Positions 9,130 through 19,460 are shown, counted from the first letter of the stretch. The stretch is DNA of 32,939 nt from Cyanobacteria bacterium RM1_2_2 (GCA_012033495.1 JAAUQT010000039.1:1-32939), one strand, 5' to 3'. Made by a program: numbers and translations. The notes: generated from the letters alone by a model not told the origin.

Positions 9130-10496
9130 CTACGATGCCGAATCCTGACTCAGCGTTCTCGGAACCTGAAAACCCAGTAAAATTGCCCTCAGCGCCATAA
9201 AAACCGCTAGCGCCAACCAAAGCAAATCGCTACTCTGCCACTGCCAAGCCAAAATTGCAATCGGGGCAAATCCCATTAAAGTTGCCAAAAGCGCCACATT
9301 TCGCAGCGTTGCCCCCTCCGCTAGCCCCAGAAAATAGCCGTCCAGCATAAACGCAATCGAGCCGAACCCCAAAATTGGCAGCAGCCACCCCACAGACTGG
9401 CCAATTTGTGCCAACACCTCCACATGGTTCGTCAACAGCGCAAACAGCCGCATCGGAAAAGCCACAAACAAGCTTGCAAAAGTTATCCCTAGAAACAGAC
9501 TGCTGCCACCCGCCAAACCAATCAGCGACAGCAGCGGCTTCTTCGTGCCTTGACCATGCAGCACCCCCGTTAAACTCTCCGTCGCAAAAGCCAAGCCGTC
9601 GATCAAATACACTGCCAGCGTAAACACCTGAAGCAACAGCGCATTTTCCGCCAGCAGAATTTCATCAATTGAAGCACTCAACGCCGTAAAAATCGAAAAA
9701 GTAGACAAAAACGCCAGCGTCCGAATAAAAATATTGCTGTTTAGAGACAAAGTCGCCTTTAGCGCTGCCACATTCCAAAGCTGAGCACTGACCGCCCGAA
9801 TTTCTGACCACCGCAATTCTCGAATGATTAAACCGACGCCAATCAGCAGCATCAGATATTGGCTCAACCCAATCGCCCAGCCAGCCCCAGCGCTATTCCA
9901 GCCCCAGCGCACAATAAACCAGTAGTCAAGCAATACATTCACGCTGTTGCCAATCGCCGAGATCAGCAACACCCGACCACTCTGCTCACGTCCCAACAGC
10001 CAGCCGATGATCACAAAATTCAGCAACGTGGCAGGCGCCGCCCAAATCCGCGCATCATAATACGCCTGCCCTGCTGCCTTAATTTCCGGAGCCGCATGAA
10101 GCAACGCAAAGCCAAACTCCCGAATCGGGTATTGAAACATCAGCAACAGCACGCCCAACCCCAGCGCCACCAGTCCGTTGCGTAAACCCGTCAGCAACAC
10201 TGCCTCTTGGTCATTCCGCCCAACTGCCTGCGCCGTCACCCCGGTCGTGCTCATGCGCAGAAAACCCAGCGTGCGGTAGAGATAGTTAAACAAAACCGTT
10301 GCTAGCGTCACTCCAGCCAGATATTGAATGCCGCCCAGATGCCCCAAAAACCGACGCTCACCAAACCCGCTAACGGCACGGTCAGATTTGAAAGGACATT
10401 GACAATTGCCAGCCGAAAGAAACGCTGGGGTAGAGATTGTTCTGAAAGGATGAGCGAGTGATCTGGAGAATTGCCGTAAGCGGGGTGATGCTGCAC
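9130..10496 (-). CDS. MATE family (DinF-like) efflux transporter, one apparent frameshift
   Basis: Polytopic inner-membrane drug or metabolite/cation antiporter of the MATE family. The main body (MSTTGVTAQAVGR, LLDYWFIVRWGWNSAGAGWA, YLIDGLAFATESLTG) gives about ten to eleven TM helices. The first helix is in another frame, from a GTG at 10496: LPQRFFRLAIVNVLSNLTVP, then LAGLVSV. The two halves meet at an A5 run on the plus strand (10346-10350); one added base gives ...VSVGFLGHLGGIQYLAGV, the expected TM1-TM2 junction, and a protein of about 455 residues. It lies 72 nt downstream of the rhomboid gene on the same strand. Substrate unknown. The break is more probably a sequencing error than true decay, because the rest is intact. 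Confidence 0.8.
10346..10350 (-). other. Frameshift site in MATE gene (homopolymer)
   Basis: On the coding strand this is a T5 run in GTCGGTTTTTGGGGC. Six T residues would join the N-terminal and main open frames without a gap. Confidence 0.75.
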
Positions 10497-10568
10497 AGGA
10501 AGTATTAACTCAGAAAGATGTCAACTCAGATAGACGAAATGCAAGATGAGGCTATGGTGTGGGTTAAA

Positions 10569-11162
10569 TCAGAATGGACGAGTGCGCTTTGGCTGGGCCA
10601 ACAGTCGCGCCGCCACAATGCCGCCGATAAAGCCAAACAAATGCCCTTGCCAGGAGATGCCAAGTTGCCCTGGTAGAACGCCCCAGATCATCCCACCATA
10701 CAGCACCCCAACCACCACTGAAGTCAGAATTGAGCCGATGCTGCGCTCAAAATAGCCGCGAAACAGCAGAAAACCCAGGTAGCCAAACACCACTCCGCTC
10801 GCACCAATGTGGTTGGTATAAGAAGGCGCAAACAGCCAAGTGCCAAACCCGGATATCAGCATCACCAGTGCTGTCACCGTGAGAAAATCACTCGTGCGTC
10901 GCAGCATCACAAACCAACCCAAAATCACAAACGGTACGGTATTGGCGATCAGATGAAAAAAGTTGCCATGCAGAAACGGCGCAAACAAGATCCCTCGCAG
11001 CCCAACGATAGACTGAGGGCGGATGCCAAATCGATTCAGCCATCCGCCCAAAAACAGGTCGAGGATTTCTAGCGCCCACATTAAGCCAACAAAACCGCCC
11101 AAGATAGCAATTTGCGACTGGATTTCACCAATCAACCCTTTCACTTCTTCACTGCGACTCAT
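10569..11162 (-). CDS. Rhomboid family intramembrane serine protease
   Basis: 197-residue membrane protein with six predicted TM segments. Rhomboids cleave single-span membrane proteins within the bilayer using a Ser-His dyad. Visible are HGNFFHLIANT (His65/His70, Asn74) in TM2, the catalytic serine in HIGASGVVFGYLG (Ser122) in TM4, and the catalytic histidine in WQGHLFGFIGG (His174) in TM6. All key residues are present, so it should be active. Length matches compact bacterial rhomboids without cytoplasmic extensions. It starts 53 nt after ppc on the same strand and could be read through from it. The physiological substrate cannot be deduced. Confidence 0.9.
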   Translation of the reverse strand: MSRSEEVKGLIGEIQSQIAILGGFVGLMWALEILDLFLGGWLNRFGIRPQSIVGLRGILFAPFLHGNFFHLIANTVPFVILGWFVMLRRTSDFLTVTALVMLISGFGTWLFAPSYTNHIGASGVVFGYLGFLLFRGYFERSIGSILTSVVVGVLYGGMIWGVLPGQLGISWQGHLFGFIGGIVAARLLAQPKRTRPF

Positions 11163-11215
11163 AGAAACCCCGTGGGTAGGACTGATTTTCCCATTTTAGC
11201 CGCTGGTTTTTTGAA

Positions 11216-14200
11216 TCAGCCTGTGTTCCGCATCCCGGCAGCGATACCGTTAATTGTCAGCAGCGCACCCCGCAGCAATTCACCCCGACTGTAACGCGAG
11301 CGAATCACGCCCGAAGCCGCGCTGGTTTTGTGTTGGCGCAGACGTTTCAGCAGCGACACTTGCAGGAAGCCCAGCGGCACAATTGTGTTGTTGCGCAATT
11401 GCACCGAGCGTTGCAGTTCAGGATCGCCATCCAGTAGGCGTTGATGCCCAGTAATGGTCAGCACTAGGTCACGGGTGAGGTAGTATTCGTTGGCGATTTG
11501 CTCAAACACTCGCTCCAGTCGCTCTTGGTCTTCGGGATGGCTGAGTTCCTTGACATAGTGGGCGGCAATCTGCAAATCCACCTTAGACAGCGTCATCTCA
11601 CATTTTGAGATCACCATTTTGAAGAACGGCCACTTGTAGTAAAAGTAGCGCAGTAGCTTCATGTTTTCGTGGGGTTCTTCTTCCAGGAAGCTCTGGATTG
11701 CCGTGCCCACCCCATACCAGGAAGGCAGTAGGAAGCGGGTTTGCGTCCAGCTAAACACCCAGGGAATCGCCCGCAGGCTAGACAGGTCTTTTTTGCCCCC
11801 CACTGCGCCGCGCCGGACGCGAACTAATTTGAAGCTGGCTAATTTCTTCGATGGGCGTCACCTGCAAGAAAAAGTCCAGAAAATCGGGCTGTTCATAGAT
11901 CAAGTTGCGGTAGTGGGCCCGCGAGCGAGCCGCCAACTCTTCCATAATTTCGTGCCAAGGCTGGATATCGTCAAACCCGCTGCGGAGGAGACTCGCCTGC
12001 ATGACGGCAGTGGTAACGGTTTCCAGGTTGTAAAGCGCCAGTTCCGGCAGGTTGTATTTAGACGCCAGCACTTCGCCCTGTTCGGTAATTTTGATCCGTC
12101 CGTCGATGCTGCGACCAGGTTGCGCCAAAATTGCGTCATAGGCTGGGCCGCCGCCGCGACCCACCGACCCGCCGCGACCATGGAAGATCCGCAGCGCCAC
12201 GCCAAACTTTTCCGCGATTTCCTGAAGGGCTTGCTGCGCCTTGTGGATTTCCCAATTGCTGCTGAGGAAGCCAGAATCTTTGTTGCTGTCGGAGTAGCCC
12301 AACATCACTTCTTGCAGCGGCGGCGCGTGGCTCACCCCATTCACCTGCGGTTCAGAGGCTCTGCCAGAAAAGCCGCCTGCCAGAAAAGCGCGGTAGAAGG
12401 GCAGTTCAAACAAATGCTGCATCACCGCCGGCGCTCGCTGCAAGTCTTCCACAGTTTCAAACAAAGGCACAACCGCCAAACTACCCGCCCCCGTTGCCGG
12501 ATCGTATAAGCCCGCCTCTTTGGCCAACAGCAGCACTTCCAGCAGATCGCTGACATGGTGGCTCATGCTAATCACGTAGGTTTGGCAAATTTCTGGGCCA
12601 AATTCCTGCTGCAATCGCCGCACCATGCGGAAGGTTTGGATCGTTTCGCAAGCTTTTTCTGAGAACGGCAACTCAAATGGAATCAGCGGGCGGCGGGTTT
12701 GCAGTTCGGTGGCCAGCCAGCGGCTTTTCTCGTCTTCCGACAAATCGTTGTAAGGGCGCGGCAGAATTTGCAGATAGTCTACAAGCTCGTTGATCGTGTC
12801 GGAATGGCGCGTGCTTTCCTGACGCACATCGAGATGGGCCAAATTAAAGCCGTAGATTTCTACCTGACAAATCAAGGTTTCGAGTTCGCGGCTTTGCAGC
12901 CCTGTTTCCTTGAGGTTGCGCTGGAGCAGTTTCAGTTCGTCTAAAAACTCCTTGCCCGATCGATACACAATCGTGGGGTTAATCTCCGGCGTTTCAGTTT
13001 TGAGATAGTCGCCGTTGTAAAGCTGAAGGCTACGCTCGCGGGTGTTTTCTAGCCGCTTTTGGATGTAAGCCAGCTTCAGACGATAGGGTTCCTGTCGATA
13101 GCGAATCGCTAGCTGCTCGTAAACTTCAGGAATTTGGGCCTGATCTTGCTCTAATGACTCCAGCAAATCGGGCAGCACATCACTCCAGTGCAGCGACATG
13201 CTCAGCAGCGAGGTCAGGTGTTTCACCGACTGAATATATTTCCCCAAGACCAGATTGCGCTGATAACACGCCGTTTTCCAAGTAATTTCTGGCGTCACTG
13301 ACGGGTTGCCGTCCCGATCAGAACCCACCCACGAGCCAAACTTACAAAAGTTGTGTTGAGGCGGGCGCAGGTTCGGAAACGTCAGGTTCAGCGATCGACA
13401 AAAGCGGTGGTGCAGTTGGGGAATCGCGTCAAACAAAACTTCCTGGAAGTAGTGCAGCGCGTAATCCACCTCATCCAGCACCGTTGGCTTAAACTGGTGC
13501 AACTCATCAGTACGCCACCACAGCCGGATTTCATCCATCAACTGATCGCGCAGATCTTCGGTTTCCCAGGACGAAGCCAATCCCAAGGACTGCAACTGTT
13601 CCTCAGATTGGTCAAGCTGGCGCAGGATTTTGGCAACTCGTCGCTGCTTGTCTCGAATCGTGTGGCGAACAATCTCGGTGGGGTGGGCCGTAAACACCAG
13701 TCGCAGATCAAGATTGTCGATCAATTGCTGGATTTGACGCGGCGGCACATTCAGCCGTTTTAGCTTCGGGAACAGCCCTTGTAGAGTGGGCACTTCGCGT
13801 CGAGCCTGCGACCCTCTCAAGTTTTTTTCTAGCAGATCAGCTTGAAGTGTGCCGTTTTGCTCCTCCGCTTCTGAAAAAGTGCTAGCAGCATCACTGAGGA
13901 AAATTGAGCTATTGGGGAGCGTTACCTGCTCATAGGCGGCTCGATATTGCTGCTGCTGCCCGCGTTGCTCATAATGTTGCTCAACAATGTTGATTAACTG
14001 AAAATACAGCGCAAAAGCTCGTGCTGCCCGAATTGCCTCGTTCAAATCCAAGTTTTCGATCACCTTCAGCACTTCAGCCAAGGTTTCTGCATTATCTGCT
14101 GCCGGGGCTTCATCGGCAGAGTGGATCGACCGCAGTTGGCGCAGCAAGTCCACTAAAGTTTGGCCACATTCCTGCTGAAGGACAAGCTCCCACAAATCTT

Positions 14201-14330
14201 CCACAATTTTGAGCCGATGCCGCAGGAACATGTCTGAGGCTGAATCAGGAGTTGGCGCTTGAATCATTTTTTCCTCGATTGCAGCAGTGGAATGGGACGC
14301 ATCATCTGAGGAGTGAAGGGCTGAACTCAT
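11216..14330 (-). CDS. ppc: Phosphoenolpyruvate carboxylase, one apparent frameshift
   Basis: Anaplerotic carboxylation of PEP to oxaloacetate with bicarbonate, feeding the incomplete TCA cycle and nitrogen assimilation. The reconstructed length is about 1038 residues, normal for cyanobacterial PEPC. Signatures: [14 protein letters not shown] with catalytic His216 (codon 13683-13685), [55 protein letters not shown]-type [15 protein letters not shown], and the invariant C-terminal RNTG. The ATG at 14330 is preferred over the upstream TTG at 14345 because AGGA lies 8 nt before it. The frame is lost in the T6-G-C6 stretch at 11789-11801; one more G on the coding strand joins ARRSGG to [11 protein letters not shown]. 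ppc is usually indispensable in cyanobacteria, so a sequence error is the likelier cause. Confidence 0.92.
11789..11801 (-). other. Frameshift site in ppc (T6-G-C6 homopolymer pair)
   Basis: The N-terminal frame runs into a stop after [16 protein letters not shown], while the correct continuation [14 protein letters not shown] is in the next frame. A seventh base in the C6 run restores the conserved sequence. Confidence 0.85.
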
Positions 14331-14604
14331 GGCTTGTCCTAGCAAAATTATGGGTTAATTCTATGGGTTTTAGTGGCGCAAATCTAGATGAATCGCTTTC
14401 TTGAGCGAAAAGAACTACGGCTCAGAAAAAACAATTTGAATTGCAGTTCTACTCAATTTCAATTAATCATTTTCCAATCAATTCAAATCAACCGCTTGTC
14501 AGGTAAACGCTATAGTTTGAACCCTTTCAACTATTTCAACTATCAAGAAAGCCTGATAAATAGGGGAATTATGGCACTGATACAATAGTATGGGCTGATA
14601 TTTT

Positions 14605-14618
14605 GTATTCAAGATTAC
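14605..14618. promoter_or_regulatory. Possible NtcA binding core (GTA-N8-TAC)
   Basis: GTATTCAAGATTAC matches the NtcA palindrome exactly at its six core bases. Read toward ppc, TAN3T elements occur 14 and 17 nt downstream, closer than the 20-24 nt usual for activated promoters. The site is 275 nt upstream of the ppc ATG. Such cores arise by chance a few times in 33 kb, so this is suggestive only. Confidence 0.28.
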
Positions 14619-14791
14619 GATCTCATAAGTAGGTAGGCTGAAGGAGTTGATTTAATCAGCAAGTTTGAATAGGTCATTGGAACCAATCACTTAAAGAAAT
14701 TAGCTACTTTTTAGCCACTTTGATGAACTAACTTGTGAACTACAGCAATCCTTCATAGGATCTGAACGGGGTGCAGGGGTAAAACCTCTGC

Positions 14792-14836
14792 GTGGGGGCG
14801 AAGCCCCACCCCCCTGTTCACAACCAACTTGTGAAC
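14792..14836. repeat. Palindromic intergenic element with adjacent GTTCACAA inverted repeat
   Basis: GTGGGG / CCCCAC (14792-14809) is followed by GTTCACAA-N5-TTGTGAAC (14816-14836). The 11-mer AACTTGTGAAC also occurs at 14730-14740, so ~85 nt carrying the palindrome is flanked by direct repeats, as in a small non-autonomous element or multi-site operator. Confidence 0.45.
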
Positions 14837-14950
14837 GCTGTAACATCACAAACTGTCTCTAAATTCCCTCTAAACTCATGATTGAGCTTTCAAATCAAAC
14901 GCTCAAAGTATAGGTATTACAAACTGTTGTCGATCGCACACCACGCCAAA

Positions 14951-16339
14951 ATGCCTGATCCAGGTCAAGTCTTCGCTTATACCTATCATGATCCCCTGCT
15001 TGAGTCCATAGATGAGTCTATGAAGGAGTTCACCTCAAACATGGCGGTGGACAGATGGAAGATCGACCGGATTTATCAAGACCAAGGGAATCGTCAACAG
15101 CTACACCAGTTATGGCAAGATTGTCGCACTGAATCTGTTGCATATCTAGTGGTGCGCCGACTCGAAGATTTAGGAGATTCTGTGGCAGCCGTTTGCACTT
15201 GTTTAACCGAGCTAGAGTCGCTTAATATTTCTTTAATTACAGCGGAAAGTGGTGCTGAAGCAACGGTTGGTCGTCCGCTCAATTCCACAGAAACGGGGGA
15301 TGAAGGGTCAGAAACCCTCCAAAACTCGGCGGGTGGACAACTTCAGCGCTTACAGGCAGTTCAAACCTATCACCGTAGCCAACAACTGCGACGCGGTCAT
15401 GCCCGCAACCGCATCAAGGCATTGCCTCCTCCTGGCAAAGCACCCTACGGCTACCGGCGCGGCAAAGATCGCTACTTACTCGATCGCAGCACTGCCCCGA
15501 TTGTGAAAGACTTTTTCGATCACTTTTTGCTGTATGGCTCTCTGCGAGGCAGCGTCCGCTATTTGCAGAAAAAATATGGCAAGAAGCTTTCGGTTTCTAC
15601 AGGTCAGCGCTGGTTGACCAGTCCGGTTTACCGAGGCGATTTGCTCTACCACACGGGCGAAATTGTGCCAGATACCCACATGCCAATTTTGCCGCCAGAG
15701 GAAGCCGCCCAAGTGGATCGCCTCCTGCGTCGAAACCGTCAGATGCCACCCCGCACCGCTAGCGCGCCTCGGTCGTTGTCGGGGTTGGTCAGGTGTGGAG
15801 CCTGTCAGTCAGCGATGAAAGTGAGTCGAGTGGTGGCTCGTCGCAAGCCGTCTGGACAGAAAGAATACCTTTACTTAATTCCGGTCGCGTGCCCTCGCCA
15901 GCCAGCCTGTCGCGCCTTGCCCTACCCGCAGGTTTTAGAACAAACGATTCAGCAAATCTGTCAAGATCTCCCGCCTGCGGTCAACGAAGCGGCACTGCCT
16001 CCGGTGGAAGGGATCAAACAAAATTTGAATGCGCAAATTTCTGCTAAGCAAGCCCTACTCGACCAGCTTCCGCCTTTGGTGGAAACAGGAGTGCTGGATG
16101 CTGAAACTGCCGATCTGCGAGCCTACAAAATTCGTACTGAAGTGTCCACGCTGCAACTCAAGCTGGCCCAACTGCCGCCCGTTAACCTCAAAGCGATTGC
16201 CCAAGTTGCCTCACTGCCGCAATTTTGGCTAGATCTCTCAGAGGCAGAGCGGCGGTTTTACTTTCGAGAATTTATTCGCCAGATTCAAATCTTACGAGAT
16301 GGGGAAGACTGGCAGATTCAGCTTGTTTTTATTTTTTAA
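14951..16339 (+). CDS. Large serine recombinase-family protein lacking catalytic residues
   Basis: About 462 residues from ATG 14951 (a TTG at 14882 would add 23). The body matches large serine recombinases: GHARNRIKAL and PPPGKAPYGYRRG (recombinase domain), SLRGSVRYLQKKYG, WLTSPVYRGDLLY, a zinc-ribbon-like SLSGLVRCGACQ...CPRQPACRALPY, a coiled coil, and ERRFYFREFIRQIQI. The N-terminal resolvase fold is recognisable but changed: the strand that should read YxRVSxxxQ is FAYTYHDPLLES with no serine in the catalytic position, and the LDRLGRS helix start is RRLEDLGDS, lacking both catalytic Arg. Similar proteins seem to be widespread single genes in cyanobacteria (from memory). A structural DNA-binding role is therefore more likely than integration. 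No attachment sites or element borders are visible. Confidence 0.8.
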   Translation: MPDPGQVFAYTYHDPLLESIDESMKEFTSNMAVDRWKIDRIYQDQGNRQQLHQLWQDCRTESVAYLVVRRLEDLGDSVAAVCTCLTELESLNISLITAESGAEATVGRPLNSTETGDEGSETLQNSAGGQLQRLQAVQTYHRSQQLRRGHARNRIKALPPPGKAPYGYRRGKDRYLLDRSTAPIVKDFFDHFLLYGSLRGSVRYLQKKYGKKLSVSTGQRWLTSPVYRGDLLYHTGEIVPDTHMPILPPEEAAQVDRLLRRNRQMPPRTASAPRSLSGLVRCGACQSAMKVSRVVARRKPSGQKEYLYLIPVACPRQPACRALPYPQVLEQTIQQICQDLPPAVNEAALPPVEGIKQNLNAQISAKQALLDQLPPLVETGVLDAETADLRAYKIRTEVSTLQLKLAQLPPVNLKAIAQVASLPQFWLDLSEAERRFYFREFIRQIQILRDGEDWQIQLVFIF

Positions 16340-16529
16340 TGAACGGCTACAAAAATCTCTGGACTTATCCTTATCCTTGGCATCGCCCTTGGCATCGCCT
16401 GACCGCAAAACAACAGCTTCCTTTTTTTCTCTCAAAACTCAATTATCAAAAGGCGTTGCAATCTTAAATCCATCGTCTATAGTCTAACTGTCTGTTCTAA
16501 AGCAACCTGTGGTAGGGAGCAGTGATTCT
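16340..16529. other. Intergenic region with short tandem repeats
   Basis: Between the recombinase-like and DUF3352 genes. It contains adjacent imperfect copies of CTTATC and CTTGGCATCGCC at about 16366-16399. No gene or clear terminator is seen. Confidence 0.4.
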
Positions 16530-18305
16530 GTGGTGGCAAAACTATTTGCTAAGCGCAAACCAGCGCTGTTATTGACTCTGGGAAGTGCGGCTGGGTTTAT
16601 TGTGGGCGGGGTTGTGGCCATGAGCCTGCTGCAACGTCGCCCCACGCTCGTTGGAATGCCGACAGGCGCAGAAGTGATTCCGCAAGATGCAATCATGACC
16701 CTTTCCTTTTCAACCGATAAAGGACAATGGCAGCAGTTGCGGCGATTTGGCACAGCCGAAACCCAAACCGCCTTCGACCAAAAGCTAGCTGAGCTGCGGG
16801 ATCGGCTGCTCACCAATAATGGACTTAATTATCAACGTGACATTCAGCCTTGGGTTGGTGACGAAATTACGGCTGCATTTCTGTTACCTGCTAACGAAGC
16901 CGCCGCAAATTCATCGGATGCAATTCAGCCCTACGATCCGGGTGCGCTGTCTAGGGGCGAACAGTCTACGGTGATTGTGATGCCGATTGCTGATCCGGCG
17001 AAGGCGCAGCAGGTGTTAACCAGACCAAAAGTTGCCGCCCAGCAAGATGCGGTCGATCGGGAATATAAGGGCATCAAAATTCGGGAAGTGCATGGGCAAA
17101 CCGAGCGCGCTTATGCAGCAGCCGTACTCGACAATCGGTTTGTCGTGGTCTCGAATGAAGGCAAAGCGCTAGAGCAGGTGATCGACACTTTTAAAAGCAA
17201 ATCTTCGGTGGCGCAAACTCCGGGCTATAGCCAAGCCTTGAGCCACATTGCAACTACTGACCCCTTTATGCAGATGTATGTGAATATCCCTGCTGCCAAT
17301 GCCGTCACCACCAATAACGCGAACCAGCCTGTGCCGCCGCAAATTCTAGCGCCGTTGAAAAGCAATCAAGGGATGGCTGCCGCGATGACCCTAGAGCCGG
17401 AAGGCTTGCGGTTGCAGGGGGTGAGTTGGCTGGCTCCTAACAGCAAAACTCGCTTTAAAGTGGCGAACAACGCAGAGCAAATGCCGCAAATTCTGCCTGC
17501 TGATGCGCTTTTGGTGGCATCGGGGGGCAACCTGAAGCAGCTTTGGCAAAATTACGCCGAGCAGCCCAACGACTCGCCGCGCCAGGGGTTGCTGAATCCA
17601 GATGCGCTGAGACGCGGACTCAATAATCTGGCAGGGCTAGACTTAGACCAAGATTTGATCAACTGGATGAACGGTGAGTTTGCGCTGGCGCTGGTTTCTG
17701 CCCCCGACGCCAAAGCAACCGCTAACGCCAAGGCAGGCATCATGCTGCTGGTGGAAACAACCGACCGCAAGGCAGCAGAGCAGTCTTTTCAGCGGCTGGA
17801 TGAGTTGATGAAAACCCGCTATCGCTTTCAGGTGAGTGAAACCGAGGTGGCAGGCAAACCCGCGACGAGTTGGGTGTCTCCTTTCACGGCCCTGAGCGCG
17901 ACCCACGGCTGGTTAGACGGCAATGTGGCGTTTTTAACCATCGGGCCTGATCTGGCCAGCACGCTGGTTCCTGCCCCTGCGAAACCCCTGGCGGAAAATC
18001 CGCTGTTTCAGCAAACGGCCTCGGTTGACCTGAATCCCAACAATGGTCATTTCTTCATCGAAGTGGATCGCCTGTTCAACGCGAATGTAAATTTGCCTGT
18101 GCCCAACCTACCGCCCGAAAATCAGGCATTTTTGAAAGCCATTCGAGCGATTGGCGTCACGACAGCACTTCAGGATGGGCGCACTACCCGCTACGACACC
18201 CATATTTTGCTGAGAAAAGGCGATGCGCCTGGCCCGCTGCCTGCTCCGTCTCCTCTCTCCGGCAAGTCTCCTAGCCTACCGGAAGCCACGCCTGCTCCAG
18301 AGTAA
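16530..18305 (+). CDS. DUF3352 domain membrane-anchored protein
   Basis: About 591 residues. A short basic N-terminus (AKLFAKRKP) precedes one TM helix (ALLLTLGSAAGFIVGGVVAM), followed by a ~550-residue soluble domain rich in Ala, Gln and Asn, so the body is probably in the periplasm or thylakoid lumen. The pattern of VIPQDAIMTLSFSTD, QPWVGDEITAAFL, DNRFVVVSNEGKAL and WMNGEFALAL is typical of the DUF3352 family found mainly in cyanobacteria; its function is unknown. The tail is Pro/Ser-rich. Among three possible GTG starts, 16530 is chosen because AGGGAG (16514-16519) is 10 nt upstream. It precedes ccsA on the same strand with a gap of about 114 nt. Confidence 0.75.
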   Translation: MVAKLFAKRKPALLLTLGSAAGFIVGGVVAMSLLQRRPTLVGMPTGAEVIPQDAIMTLSFSTDKGQWQQLRRFGTAETQTAFDQKLAELRDRLLTNNGLNYQRDIQPWVGDEITAAFLLPANEAAANSSDAIQPYDPGALSRGEQSTVIVMPIADPAKAQQVLTRPKVAAQQDAVDREYKGIKIREVHGQTERAYAAAVLDNRFVVVSNEGKALEQVIDTFKSKSSVAQTPGYSQALSHIATTDPFMQMYVNIPAANAVTTNNANQPVPPQILAPLKSNQGMAAAMTLEPEGLRLQGVSWLAPNSKTRFKVANNAEQMPQILPADALLVASGGNLKQLWQNYAEQPNDSPRQGLLNPDALRRGLNNLAGLDLDQDLINWMNGEFALALVSAPDAKATANAKAGIMLLVETTDRKAAEQSFQRLDELMKTRYRFQVSETEVAGKPATSWVSPFTALSATHGWLDGNVAFLTIGPDLASTLVPAPAKPLAENPLFQQTASVDLNPNNGHFFIEVDRLFNANVNLPVPNLPPENQAFLKAIRAIGVTTALQDGRTTRYDTHILLRKGDAPGPLPAPSPLSGKSPSLPEATPAPE

Positions 18306-18419
18306 GCCTGACTTCACGACAGCAGCCAGTGCAGCATGAAGTGACAAGACTCGATACGATAAAGAGAGGTGAATTTTTTCACGATTTCTACGAGTATTCA
18401 TTGTGCTGGAGACAAGTGC

Positions 18420-19460
18420 ATGGATTTAATTACCCTTCAGAACTGGCTAGACAACACTTCGTTCGCCGTTCTGTTTTTTACCATGCTGATCTACTGGAGT
18501 AGTGCTGCTTTTCCCAACCTGCCCTATCTCTCGGCCATTGGAGCCACGGGAATGGGAGTTGCTAATCTTTGCATTGCGGCGCTGCTGGGCGCTCGTTGGC
18601 TGGAGGCAGGCTATTTCCCGCTCAGTAATTTATATGAATCGCTGTTTTTTATTGCTTGGGGCATCACGGCTGTCCATTTTTTGGCAGAGTCGATGAGCCG
18701 CAGTTCTCTAGTTGGCGTCGTGACTGCCCCCGTTGCCATGGGGATCACGGCATTTGCGACGCTGACATTGCCTGCCCAAATGCAGGTTGCTGAGCCGCTG
18801 GTTCCGGCACTGAAGTCAAACTGGCTGATGATGCATGTCAGCGTCATGCTGCTGAGCTATGCTGCTTTGATGGTGGGGTCGCTGCTGGCAATTGCGTTTC
18901 TGTTTGTGACTCGCGGGCAAACGATTGAATTGAAAGGTAGCTCAGTCGGGACTGGGGCCTATCGAGACAGTCGCTATCGGCTTCAGCGATCTGGTATGGC
19001 GATTCCGGCTCCGGCTGTTTCGGCTCCGACCATGGCATCAGTGGTATCAGCAGCCACTATCGAGACGAATGGCTCCAGCAGCACAGCCGTGCTTAGCCCA
19101 ACCTCAACGGCTGCTGCCCGTGTGCTGTCTCCGCAGCGCCTCAGCGTAGCGGAAGCGTTGGATAACATCAGCTACCGGATGATTGGCTTAGGCTTTCCGT
19201 TGCTCACCATCGGCATCATCGCGGGTGCAGTTTGGGCCAATGAAGCTTGGGGATCATATTGGAGTTGGGATCCGAAAGAAACTTGGGCGCTGGTCACGTG
19301 GCTGGTGTTTGCCGCCTACCTCCATGCTCGCATTACTCGCGGCTGGCAGGGTCGGCGTCCGGCGATCTTGGCGGCTTCTGGCTTCTTAGTAGTTTGGGTC
19401 TGCTACCTGGGCGTAAACCTGCTCGGCAAAGGGCTACACAGTTACGGCTGGTTTCTGTAG
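18420..19460 (+). CDS. ccsA: System II cytochrome c biogenesis protein, CcsA/CcsB-type heme handler
   Basis: Membrane subunit of the Ccs (system II) complex that carries heme to the lumen/periplasmic side and, with Ccs1/ResB, attaches it to apocytochromes c such as cytochrome f and c6. 346 residues with about eight TM helices. The WWD heme-handling motif is clear: [18 protein letters not shown] beginning at Trp277. Conserved histidines are in [26 protein letters not shown] and the C-terminal GLHSYGWFL. An Ala/Ser/Thr-rich loop of about 80 residues (from about [10 protein letters not shown] to LSPQRLS) separates the helices before the WWD region. ATG 18420 is chosen over GTG 18369 because GGAGA lies about 7 nt upstream. 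The same family is also annotated ccsB (TIGR03144) or ycf5. Ccs1/ResB is not in the window. Confidence 0.92.
   Translation: MDLITLQNWLDNTSFAVLFFTMLIYWSSAAFPNLPYLSAIGATGMGVANLCIAALLGARWLEAGYFPLSNLYESLFFIAWGITAVHFLAESMSRSSLVGVVTAPVAMGITAFATLTLPAQMQVAEPLVPALKSNWLMMHVSVMLLSYAALMVGSLLAIAFLFVTRGQTIELKGSSVGTGAYRDSRYRLQRSGMAIPAPAVSAPTMASVVSAATIETNGSSSTAVLSPTSTAAARVLSPQRLSVAEALDNISYRMIGLGFPLLTIGIIAGAVWANEAWGSYWSWDPKETWALVTWLVFAAYLHARITRGWQGRRPAILAASGFLVVWVCYLGVNLLGKGLHSYGWFL

Larger units (their letters stand above)
14331..14950. promoter_or_regulatory. ppc / recombinase-like gene divergent intergenic region
   Basis: About 620 nt of AT-rich sequence. Contents: a 10-bp inverted repeat ATTTGAATTG / CAATTCAAAT (14434-14443, 14479-14488); one GTA-N8-TAC NtcA-type core at 14605-14618; a G-rich/C-rich palindrome at 14792-14809; and a perfect GTTCACAA-N5-TTGTGAAC inverted repeat at 14816-14836, half of which recurs at 14730-14740. 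No gene is supported; the short open frame at 14388-14588 looks random. Confidence 0.45.

Noticed and set aside
11661..12509. 282-codon plus-strand open frame opposite ppc
   Set aside because: Antisense to invariant PEPC active-site sequence; composition is that of a reverse-complement frame.
14388..14588. 66-codon open frame between ppc and the recombinase-like gene
   Set aside because: AT-driven Asn/Leu/Ile-rich sequence without ribosome binding site or family resemblance.
14882..16339. Active integrase marking an excisable genetic element
   Set aside because: Catalytic Ser and Arg appear absent, and no flanking direct repeats, interrupted gene or mobile cargo are visible.
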